Positions 37,095 through 46,100 of a stretch of 47,604 nucleotides of DNA are shown piece after piece (the stretch's first letter is position 1; the number at the start of each line of letters is the position of its first letter). Below the pieces are notes generated by a model that was not told the DNA's origin, made no database searches, and was given only the letters and a program-made list of their open reading frames with translations. The DNA comes from Gammaproteobacteria bacterium (lineage in GTDB: Bacteria; Pseudomonadota; Gammaproteobacteria; Chromatiales; Chromatiaceae): assembly GCA_030065815.1 (NCBI GenBank), contig JASJCU010000029.1:1-47604 (forward strand), read 5' to 3'. The position numbers and the translations under genes are program-made.

Positions 37095-37240
37095 CGGGTC
37101 ACAGATCCCGGTGGCGCCGCGCGCGGCAGGTGTTCGGCGCCGGTGGCGTAGACCGGTTGCGGCGTGCGTGCCTGCGCCGCCGATCAAGGCCTGCGCGGCG
37201 CGGCCGATAAGCGATTGAGCTACGAGAAAAACGGACGCCG

Positions 37241-39154
37241 ATGACAGCCCAGGCCGCGACCCAGACCGCCGCTGCGCCAGCCGTCGACCCGCTGCCGCGC
37301 GCCAGCGCCCCCGGTGGTGTCGACGACGCGCCCGCGCGCGCGGGCGACAGCGCGCCGCCTCCGGCGGTCGAGGTCAGCCGCGCATTTCGCCAGGCCGTGC
37401 AGCACTGGCTCGACTGGCAGTGCCGGATGATCGCCGGCGTCCACCACGGTGCCGTGTTCGTGCCCGGCGAGAGCCGCGACGGCCCGATGCGCGCGGCCGC
37501 GGTATGGCCCGATGACGCGAACGCCTCGCAGGTGGCACAGGATTTCGCCGAGCAGGCGCTCGCAATCGGTCGCAGCGTCATGCACAAGGCGGTCGACGAC
37601 AAGGACTTGTCCGGCGACGTGCGTGACTTCATTGCGTTTCCGGTCGTCGTCAACCAGCGCACCCTCGGCGTGATCGCGCTGGCGCTCGAGATCCGCGCCG
37701 AGGCGCAGCGCCAGGCCGTGCTGCAGTTGCTGGCGTGGGGTGCCGTATGGCTCGAGAACACGCTGCTCGGTGTGCGACTGGACCGTCGCGACGATGCACC
37801 GCTGGCGCTGAATGCGGTCGCCACGCTCGCCGCCGACCTGCCGTTGGCGGTTACTGCGCACCAGTTCTGCAACCTGTTGGCCGAGGCCTTCGGCTGCTCG
37901 CAGGTCGCGATCGGCACGGTGCATGGTATGCAGGTGCGCATCGTCGCGCTGTCGGAACAGCTGCAGTTCGACCGTCGCCAGGACGCGATCGTGCGCCTGC
38001 AGACCGCGATGGAGGAATGCATCGACCAGGAGGAGCAGGTCTGCCTGCCGCGCCAGGTCGGGGTCGGCCGCGGCCTCGTGCGCGCCCACGAACGGCTGTT
38101 GGAGACGACCGCGTCGGAAGCGGTCTGCTCGCTGCCGGTGGTTGCCGACGACGACGTGCTCGGTGCCGTGACGCTGAGCTGGGAGTACGACGACGCCCTC
38201 GACAGCGTGACCACGTCGCGGATCGGCGAGATCGTCACCCAGCTCGGTCCGGTAATGGCGTTGAAGCGGCGCGAGCAGGAACCGTTGTGGCGGCGCATCG
38301 GTGGCGCGATCGGTGGCGGCCTGCGGCGCCTGTTCGGGGCCGGCTGGCTCAAGCTCAAGCTGACCGTGGTCACCGTCGTCGCGTTGATCGTCGCGCTCGG
38401 CACCATCCATACCGATCGCCGCGTCGCCGCCGATGCGGTCATCGAGGGCATGGTGCAGCGGGCGATCGTCGCGCCGGTCGACGGCTACCTGCTGGCCGCG
38501 ACGGTACGCGCCGGCGATCTCGTCGAACAGGGCCAGGTACTGGCGACGATCGATGATCGCGAACTGCAGCTCGAGGCGCAGAAGTGGCGCAGCGAGCGCG
38601 ACAAGCATGCCAAGGAGTACCAGGAGGCGCTCGGCAGCCGCGAGCGCGCCAAGATCAGCATCGCCGCCGCACGCATGGCGCAGGCCGAGGCCGAGCTGCG
38701 CCTGGTCAACGACCAGATGCAGCGCACCAAGCTGCGCGCGCCGTTCAGCGGTACGCTGGTCAGTGGCGACCTGAGCCGTTCACTCGGCGCGCCGCTGCAG
38801 CGCGGCCAGGTACTGTTTGAGATCGTGCCCGACGACACCTACCGCGTCAGCCTGCAGGTCGACGAGCACGACATCGCCGGGCTGCAGCCCGGCCAGAGTG
38901 GCGACCTGCGCCTCGCCGGCATGCCCGAGACGCCGATCGGCTTGACGATCCAGCGCATCATCCCGCTGGCCACGGCCGGCCAGGCCGGCAACCGCTTCCG
39001 CGTCGAGGCGTCGCTCGACGACCGGCCGGCGGTGCTGCGGCCCGGCATGCAGGGCGTCGCCAAGGTCGTCATCGGCCGCACCAGCCTGGCCAACGCGTGG
39101 GCCGACGACCTCGTCGATCGGTTGCGCTACCGGCTCTGGTCGCTCGGCTACTGA
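37241..39154 (+). CDS. GAF-domain / HlyD-type membrane fusion protein fusion
   Basis: A 637-aa protein. After a disordered Ala/Pro-rich start come two cytoplasmic GAF-like domains (about 45-180 with FIAFPVVVNQRTLGVIALAL; about 195-335 with VCSLPVVADDDVLGAVTLSW). A single membrane helix (about 372-389) is followed by a periplasmic HlyD-like adaptor: the biotinyl-lipoyl half (APVDGYLLAATVRAGDLVEQ), a helical hairpin (about 440-500) and the barrel domain (LRAPFSGTLVSGDLSRSLG). HlyD proteins bridge an inner-membrane pump to an outer-membrane channel. Adding GAF sensors to one suggests export gated by a cytoplasmic signal. It starts the export operon; the next gene follows after 6 bp. Confidence 0.82.
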   Translation: MTAQAATQTAAAPAVDPLPRASAPGGVDDAPARAGDSAPPPAVEVSRAFRQAVQHWLDWQCRMIAGVHHGAVFVPGESRDGPMRAAAVWPDDANASQVAQDFAEQALAIGRSVMHKAVDDKDLSGDVRDFIAFPVVVNQRTLGVIALALEIRAEAQRQAVLQLLAWGAVWLENTLLGVRLDRRDDAPLALNAVATLAADLPLAVTAHQFCNLLAEAFGCSQVAIGTVHGMQVRIVALSEQLQFDRRQDAIVRLQTAMEECIDQEEQVCLPRQVGVGRGLVRAHERLLETTASEAVCSLPVVADDDVLGAVTLSWEYDDALDSVTTSRIGEIVTQLGPVMALKRREQEPLWRRIGGAIGGGLRRLFGAGWLKLKLTVVTVVALIVALGTIHTDRRVAADAVIEGMVQRAIVAPVDGYLLAATVRAGDLVEQGQVLATIDDRELQLEAQKWRSERDKHAKEYQEALGSRERAKISIAAARMAQAEAELRLVNDQMQRTKLRAPFSGTLVSGDLSRSLGAPLQRGQVLFEIVPDDTYRVSLQVDEHDIAGLQPGQSGDLRLAGMPETPIGLTIQRIIPLATAGQAGNRFRVEASLDDRPAVLRPGMQGVAKVVIGRTSLANAWADDLVDRLRYRLWSLGY

Positions 39155-39160
39155 CCGGCG

Positions 39161-41317
39161 ATGGCCGCCGCCGCGCAGGCATCCGCGGACGAGTCGATCT
39201 GGCTGCAGGTCGCGCTGCTCCGGCCGCGCCTGCGCCATGGCGTCGAGGTGTTGGTGCAGGACTATCGCGGCGAGCGCTGGTACCTGCTGCATGACAAGGC
39301 CAGCGGTCGCTTCCTACGCTTCAACGCCGTCGCGTACGCGTTCCTCGGTCGTATCGACGGCGACCTGACGATCCAGGAGATCGTCGAGATCGCCAACGAC
39401 GGTTTTGACGAGCCGCTGCTCGAACCCGACGACATCCTGCAGATCCTGTCGCAGCTGCACGGTGCCGAGGTGCTGCGCGGCGGCCTGCCGCTGAGCGTCC
39501 GCGACCTGCTCGAACGCCATCAGCAGGCGCAGCGTTTCCGCCGCCAGCGGGCGTTGAGCAATCCGCTGGCGCTGCGCATCCGCCTGTTCGACCCCGACCG
39601 CCTGCTGACCGCGCTGCTGCGCCCGGCGCGCTGGATCTTCTCGTGGTCCGGGCTGCTGGTCTGGCTGCTGGTCGTCGGCGGCGCTGGCGTGCTGGCGCTG
39701 GGCAGTACCGCCGAACTCGCGGCGGCGTTCGACGACAAGACCCTGAGCACCCACGAGGTGCTGATGTTCTGGGCGTTGTATCCGCTGATCAAGGCGCTGC
39801 ACGAACTCGGCCACGGGCTCGCGGTCAAGGTCTGGGGCGGCGAGGTCCACGAGAGCGGCATCAACCTGCTGGTGTTCATGCCGGTGCCGTACGTCGACGC
39901 GTCGGCGGCCTGGGCGTTCCGCGACAAGCGCCGGCGCGCCGTCGTCGGCGCCGCCGGGATCCTCGTCGAGCTGTTCGTCGCCGCGCTCGCGTTCCTCGTC
40001 TGGCTCAATGTCGAGCCCGGCCTGGCGCGCGATGCGGCGCTCAACGTCGCATTGATCGGCAGCGTGTCGACGCTGTTCTTCAACGGTAACCCGCTGCTGC
40101 GCTTCGACGGCTACTACGTGCTCGAGGACCTGGTCGAGATACCCAACCTGGCGACGCGTTCGAGCCGCTTCTACCTGCACCTGATGCAGCGCTACCTGCT
40201 CGGCATCACGGCGTCGCGCTCGCCGGTCACGGCGCGCGGCGAGGCCGGCTGGTTCGCGCTGTACGGGATGCTGGCACCGATCTACCGCCTCGGCATCATG
40301 GTCGGCATCGCGCTCTACCTGGCCGGCGAGTTCCTCGTCATCGGCGTGATCCTCGCGGCCTGGGCGATCGCGCTGCAGGTCCTGCGGCCGCTGTACCGGT
40401 CGATGCGCTTCATCGCGACCAGCCCGCGCCTCGAGGCGCAGCGTGTGCGCGGCTTCGCCGTCGTCGGGCTCGGCATCGTGCTGGCCGTCGCCTTGCTGCA
40501 GCTGCCGGCGCCGCTCGTGACCGTGACCCAGGGCGTGGTCTGGCCGAGCGAGCAGTCGCGCGTCGTCAGCGACGTCGAGGGCTTCGTCGTCGACGTCGTC
40601 GTGCGCTCCGGCGACGCGGTCGCGGCCGGCGACGTGTTGCTGCGGCTCGACGACCGTCGCCTGCATGCCCGCCGCAGCGTGCTGACGGCGCGCCTGCGCG
40701 AACTGCGCGACGAGCAGAGTGCACAGCGCGAGGTGAGCCGCGTGCGTGCGGCGATGGTCGACGACGATATCGCCGCGGTGCGCCGCGAACTCGACGACGT
40801 GCAGCGGCGCATCGCCGACCTGACCGTGCGCAGCGCGCACGACGGCGTGTTCTACCCGGTCGACCCGCTCGACCTCAGCGGCAAACTGGTGCGCCAGGGC
40901 GAGGTGATCGGCTACGTGCTGCAGCCGCGCCAGCATCGCGTGCGCGCGGTCGTCGACCAGGCCGCGATCGGGCTGCTGCGCAGCACGTCGACCGCGGCCG
41001 AGGTGATGCTGGCTGACCGCCTCGGCCAGCCGGTCGGTGCGAGCATCCTGCGCGAGGTGCCGGCCGGCTCGCGCGATCTGCCGAGCGTCGCGCTCGGCGC
41101 CGCCGGTGGCGGCGACATCGCCGTCGACATGAGCGACAGTGAGGGACGTACCGCGGCCGAGGGGGTGTTCCAGGTCGAGCTCGCGCTGGCGACCCAGGTC
41201 CCGGTGGCCGGCATCGGCGAGCGCGTCTACGTGCGCCTGCTGCATGGCCGTGAATCGCTGTGGCGGCAGTGGTCGCGCAGTGTCCGCCAGCTGCTGTTGA
41301 GTCGCCTGCAGGCCTGA
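39161..41317 (+). CDS. PqqD-like / M50 metalloprotease / HlyD fusion membrane protein
   Basis: A 718-aa protein. Residues about 25-108 resemble the PqqD-like RiPP-recognition fold (WYLLHDKASGRFLRFNAVAY, then GDLTIQEIVEIA and DDILQILSQLHGAEVLRGG). Several membrane helices follow. The site-2-protease-type active site is complete: HELGH at 214-218 and the distal NPLLRFDG with Asp316. Residues about 450 to the end form a periplasmic HlyD-like part with a split biotinyl-lipoyl motif (VEGFVVDVVVRSGDAVAAGD, then SAHDGVFYPVDPLDLSGKLV) around a helical hairpin. It could act as the inner-membrane core of an exporter that recognises, and perhaps cuts, its cargo. It lies between two other HlyD genes and upstream of the giant surface protein. 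Confidence 0.8.
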   Translation: MAAAAQASADESIWLQVALLRPRLRHGVEVLVQDYRGERWYLLHDKASGRFLRFNAVAYAFLGRIDGDLTIQEIVEIANDGFDEPLLEPDDILQILSQLHGAEVLRGGLPLSVRDLLERHQQAQRFRRQRALSNPLALRIRLFDPDRLLTALLRPARWIFSWSGLLVWLLVVGGAGVLALGSTAELAAAFDDKTLSTHEVLMFWALYPLIKALHELGHGLAVKVWGGEVHESGINLLVFMPVPYVDASAAWAFRDKRRRAVVGAAGILVELFVAALAFLVWLNVEPGLARDAALNVALIGSVSTLFFNGNPLLRFDGYYVLEDLVEIPNLATRSSRFYLHLMQRYLLGITASRSPVTARGEAGWFALYGMLAPIYRLGIMVGIALYLAGEFLVIGVILAAWAIALQVLRPLYRSMRFIATSPRLEAQRVRGFAVVGLGIVLAVALLQLPAPLVTVTQGVVWPSEQSRVVSDVEGFVVDVVVRSGDAVAAGDVLLRLDDRRLHARRSVLTARLRELRDEQSAQREVSRVRAAMVDDDIAAVRRELDDVQRRIADLTVRSAHDGVFYPVDPLDLSGKLVRQGEVIGYVLQPRQHRVRAVVDQAAIGLLRSTSTAAEVMLADRLGQPVGASILREVPAGSRDLPSVALGAAGGGDIAVDMSDSEGRTAAEGVFQVELALATQVPVAGIGERVYVRLLHGRESLWRQWSRSVRQLLLSRLQA

Positions 41318-41405
41318 CGCGCGGCCCGCCGGCCGTCAAGTTCTCGCCACGCCGACCGCTACAGACAGCGGATACGCAATTTACCCAACGAGTCAGCCGA
41401 ACCCC

Positions 41406-42917
41406 GTGACGACACGGAAGATCTCTGCATATTGGGCACGCCTGCTGGTGCTGCTCGTCCTGGCATTGCCGCTGCGAGGGCCGCTGGCCGCGCCCGGCGA
41501 GGAAGCGGATTCGCCAACGCAACCGGCGGATGCGCTCGACTGCGTGATCAACCCGAGCGTCGTCGCCGATCTCGGCAGCGGCGTCCCCGGTGTCCTCAGC
41601 GAGGTCCGTGTCGATCGCAGCGACCTGGTACGGGCCGGCGACGTCGTCGCGCGGCTCGAGTCCGGCGTAGAGACGGCCGCGCACGAACTGGCGCGGGTAC
41701 GCGCCGGCAAAGACGCCGAGATCCAGCTGCGACGGGTCAACGCCGCGTTCGGCCAACGCCAGCTCAAACGCTCTGAGGACCTGTTCCGGCGCAAGGTCAT
41801 CTCGACCAACGACATCGATGAACGCAAGACCGAGGCGCAGCTCGCCACCATCGAGCTGCGGCGCGCGCTCGACAACCGCGAGCTCGCCGAACTCGAACTG
41901 GCGCGCGCCGAACAGGTCGTGCGCCGGCGCACGATCGAGAGCCCGATCACCGGTGTCGTCATGGAGCGCTTCAAGACCATCGGCGAGTACGTCGACGAAC
42001 AGCCGGTGCTGCGTGTCGCGCAGCTCGACCCGCTGTACGTCGAGGTGTTCGTGCCGGTCGAGCGGCTCGGCGACGTGCGTACCGGCATGCGCGCCGACGT
42101 CTGGGCCGAGGCACTCGACGGCGAGGCCTGGCAGGCCGAGGTCAGTCGCGTCGACCGCGTCGCCGACGTCGCCAGCGGTACCTACGGCGTGCGCCTGGTG
42201 CTACCGAACCCGGACTACCGCCTGCCTGCCGGCCTGCGCTGCCGATTGACCTTTCGGCCGGCAGACGAGGCGCCGCTGGCCGCCGTGCCCGACGCGGCAG
42301 CGGGCGACGGCGTCGCGGTGATCGCCGCGGTGCACGATTCCGGCGCCGACGTCGCGGCCGACGGCGTTGCCGACGCCGAACCTGTCGTCGACAGCGTGCC
42401 CGCAACGCCGGACAACGAATCCGCTACGCCGGATGCCGCGCCGCTGTGCACGACCGCCGGCCCGTTCGCCGACGCCGCCGATGCCGAGCGTCACGCGCAA
42501 CGCCTGCGCGAGGCCGGGCTCGACGTCCGCGTCGAGACCCGCGAGCGGCCGGTCGCGGTCGGGCACCGCATCGTCTCGCCGGTGTTCGATCGCGTCGCCG
42601 ACGCCAAGGCCCTGGTGCGGCGGCTCGAGCGGGCCGGCGTCACCGATCACTTCCTGGCTACCGCCGGCAACGGCCCCTACCGCGTCGCGCTCGGCCTGTA
42701 CCGCACCGAGGCCGCGGCGACGCGCCGCGTCGAACGCCTCGCGGCGCTCGGCATCGATGCCCAGGTGCGGCCATGGCTGCGCCAGCGCCCCACGCACAGC
42801 CTGCTGGTGTTCGGCAGATCGAGCGCGACCGCGCAGGCCGCGCTGGACGCGCTGCCACAGGCCGGGGACGGCACCGCCGACGCCGCCGCCCACTGCAGCC
42901 AGCTGGCCGAACGCTAG
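41406..42917 (+). CDS. HlyD-type periplasmic adaptor with C-terminal SPOR domain
   Basis: A 503-aa protein starting at GTG 41406, with a signal sequence (about residues 8-29, ending LAAP). Residues about 45-275 are an adaptor of the HlyD/RND type: GVPGVLSEVRVDRSDLVRAG, a long helical hairpin, SPITGVVMERFKTIGEYVDE and LDPLYVEVFVPVERLGDVRT. After an acidic Ala/Val-rich linker (about 285-345), residues about 350-480 form a SPOR-like domain (AGPFADAADAERHAQRLREA; GPYRVALGLYRTEAAATRRV). SPOR domains bind bare glycan strands of septal peptidoglycan, so this adaptor may be anchored to the cell wall or division site. It is separated from the M50 gene by 88 bp. Confidence 0.8.
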   Translation: MTTRKISAYWARLLVLLVLALPLRGPLAAPGEEADSPTQPADALDCVINPSVVADLGSGVPGVLSEVRVDRSDLVRAGDVVARLESGVETAAHELARVRAGKDAEIQLRRVNAAFGQRQLKRSEDLFRRKVISTNDIDERKTEAQLATIELRRALDNRELAELELARAEQVVRRRTIESPITGVVMERFKTIGEYVDEQPVLRVAQLDPLYVEVFVPVERLGDVRTGMRADVWAEALDGEAWQAEVSRVDRVADVASGTYGVRLVLPNPDYRLPAGLRCRLTFRPADEAPLAAVPDAAAGDGVAVIAAVHDSGADVAADGVADAEPVVDSVPATPDNESATPDAAPLCTTAGPFADAADAERHAQRLREAGLDVRVETRERPVAVGHRIVSPVFDRVADAKALVRRLERAGVTDHFLATAGNGPYRVALGLYRTEAAATRRVERLAALGIDAQVRPWLRQRPTHSLLVFGRSSATAQAALDALPQAGDGTADAAAHCSQLAER

Positions 42918-43114
42918 CGTTTCCTGCCCCGAGTCACGGGCCTGTCGGCGGTCTGCCGAAGCGCCCAGCGCGTGGCGATTGGCTTTCCCAAGAAGTTCAT
43001 TCTACTCAATAACTTAGGCTGTCTGCCGATAACCGGGATTGGGTAGGTCCGCTGCCGTCCGGGTGACCGTTCGGGCAGTGGCCCGGGTGTGCCATCGCGA
43101 AACGGGAATACAGC
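42918..43114. promoter_or_regulatory. 197-bp leader before the giant surface protein
   Basis: Non-coding. The 42983-43017 stretch (AAGAAGTTCATTCTACTCAA...) is AT-rich against its surroundings and is the likely promoter of the surface-protein gene, separate from the exporter operon. It is bounded by AAGTT / AACTT inverted pentamers. I see no confident -35/-10 pair and no known riboswitch. Confidence 0.35.
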
Positions 43115-46100
43115 GTGCTGAAACGCAAGAACAAGGCGCCGAAGTCCAAGCGCAAATCGCCGGTTGTCGAGAGCCTCGAACCGCGCATCCTGATGTCGGC
43201 CGATCTGCCGGGGCTGGACGCCGCGCTGCCGAGCGAGGACGGCGTCGAGGATACCGACACCGACAAGGTCATCGCCGACGCCCAGGCCGCGTTCCGGCAA
43301 CAGCAGGATGCGCAGCCGTCGCCGACCGGCGAGCCCGCCGATGACGACGACATTGCGACAGCCTTCGTATCCGACGCCGCGGCCACCAGGCACGAGCTGG
43401 TCATCGTCGGTCCGCACGTCCCGGACCATCAGCAGCTGCTCGCCGACATCGAGGCGCGCACTGCCGCCGATACCCAGATCGATGTCGTCGTCCTCGACGC
43501 CGATACCGACAGTGTCGACCAGCTGTCGGCGGTGTTCGCCCGCTACAGCGACCTCGACGCGGTCCACGTGCTGAGTCACGGCAGTGACGGCGCGATCCAC
43601 ATCGGCGACGACACCCTCGACCTCGCCGCTGTGCAGCGGCATGCCGACGCGATCCGCGCATGGGGCGACGCGTTGACGGCCGACGGCGACCTGCTGATCT
43701 ACGGCTGTGACCTGGCCGCGAGCGCGACCGGCGAGGCCCTGGTCGATGCGCTGGCGACGCTGACCGGCGCCGATGTCGCGGCGTCGGACGATCGCACCGG
43801 ACATGCGAGCCAGGGCGGAGACTGGGACTTCGAGTACACGACCGGCAACATCGAAACGGACGACCCGTTCAGCGACGGTCTACAGGCCGACTATGACGAA
43901 GTGCTCGCCACCTATAGCGTCACCAACACCAACGACTCGGGCGCGGGTTCGCTGCGCCAGGCGATCCTCGACGCGAATGCCAACACCGGTACGGATACGA
44001 TTGATTTCAATATCTCGGGAACGGGTGTCCACACCATCAACCTGACCTCGCCGCTGCCCACGATAAATGAAACGATCACGATCGACGGCAGTAGCGACGA
44101 CAGCTATGCGGCAAACGGCAGTCAACCGGCGGTCGTGCTCGACGGCAGCTCAGCGGGTGCCGGTGCCAACGGTCTCGTCTTCGACGCCGGCAGCGACGGG
44201 AGCACGCTGCGCGGTCTCGCGGTGGTCAACTTCGACGGCGTCGGCGTGCTGCTGACGAATTCCGGCGGGCACACGGTCGCCGGCAACTATATCGGCACCG
44301 ATGGCAGCAGTGACCTCGGCAACGGCTCCTGGGGCCTGGAGATCACCAATTCGGCCAATAACGTCGTCGGTGGTACCACGTCTGCCGATCGCAACGTGAT
44401 CTCGGGCAACGGCGTCGGCGGGATCACGTTCTGGGGCGCGGGGAGCACCAACAACACTGTCATTGGCAACTACATCGGCACCGATGCCAACGGAAATGCG
44501 GGGATCGGCAACACCGCTGACGGCATCGCGTTCGGTAATGGCGCCAGCTCGAACACGATAGGCGGCAGCGCTGACGGCGAGCGCAACGTCATTGCCGGCA
44601 ACGGCAACGATGGCATCGAGCTCAATCATTCCGGCACCAACAACAATTCCATCATCGGCAACTACATCGGCACCTCGGCCGACGGCAGCGCCGATCTGGG
44701 TAACGCACGCCACGGTGTGGTGATCTACGACGGCGTGCAGGGCACGCAGGTCAGTGGCAATGTCATTTCCGGCAACGGCCAGTACGGCGTCTTGATCGAT
44801 GGCAACAGTGGCTCAGGCACCGAGAACAACACACTCACCGGCAACTACATCGGCACCGATTTCACCGGCACCGTCGCTATCGGCAACGATGCGGGAGGCG
44901 TGTACCTGTTCAATGGTGCCAACGGCAACGTGATCGGCGGGACGGGAGTCGGCGACGGCAACCTGGTCGCTTTCAACGGCGGTCGGGGAATTGAGCTGAC
45001 ATCGGGTGCAGGCAGCGGCAACCAGTTGCTCGGCAACACGGTCACGCAGAACGTCGCTTCCGGGGTCTATTCCTATGCGGACGGCACCGAGATCATCGGC
45101 AATGTCGTCTACAACAACAGTACCGGATTCAGCTACGACGAAGTGGTGTTGGGTTCCAACCAGACCGTCTATCACAACACGATACACGGGGCCAAGGACG
45201 ATGGCATCTCGGTCGAAGGCTCGAGCGCCATCATCCGCAACAACATCATCACCGGCAGCGCCGGTTACGGCATCCGCATCGCCGGCGGTTCGATCTCAAC
45301 GGAATCGTACAACCTGATCACCGACGCGGTCACTGGGCCGGCCAACCTCGGCGGCCGGGCCAATTTCGCGCTCGACGCGAGCGATCTCAACGACGATCCG
45401 CTGTATCGGGATTCGGCAAACGGCGATTTCCGCCTGACATCACCGACCAGTCCGGCGATCGATGCCGGTCTCGATTTCGGATTGACGCAGCCCGACGTGA
45501 ACGGCGCTGATGCCGGAAAATACGGCGGCACCGCGCCTGATATCGGCACCTTGGAGATCTGGGCGCCGGTCAGCAACCCGCCCACCGATCTGCAGGCCGT
45601 GTCCGCGCAGTCCGGTGGCCTGAGCCTGAACAGCGACGGCGGCAACGACGCCTACGTGATCGCCGACGACGGCGGTGCGATCATGGGTGGCCTCACGGCA
45701 CTGACCGCAGAGATCCGGTTCTCGTCGACGGCCAATGCCGATACGCAACCGCTGCTGACCTACGCGACAGCGACCACGGACAAGGAGCTGTCGATACTGC
45801 TCCACGATTCCGGCGACCTTAGGCTCTGGCTGGCAGAATCGTCGGCTCACTCTTCCGCGATCGATTACCGGTCGCTGGCCGACGGCGACGCCCATACGCT
45901 GTCGTTCAGTTGGGACAACGGCAGTGGCGACTGGGCCATCTATGTCGATGGTGCCGTAGTCGACAGCGGCACCGGCCTGGCCAGCGGTCAGACACTCGAT
46001 GGCGGCGGTGCGATCGTGTTCGGCCAGGATCAGGACTCCCTCGACGGTGGCTATTCATCGACGCAGGTGTTCGACGGCACCTTGTACGATGCCCGGATCT

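Noticed and set aside
37085-37102. CRP-type site TGTGA...TCACA overlapping the FNR box
   Set aside because: The half-sites are 8 bp apart instead of 6, so it does not fit CRP; the FNR reading is exact.
39314-41245. 643-aa open frame opposite the M50-HlyD gene
   Set aside because: Antisense shadow; the plus-strand frame contains the HELGH and NPLLRFDG motifs.
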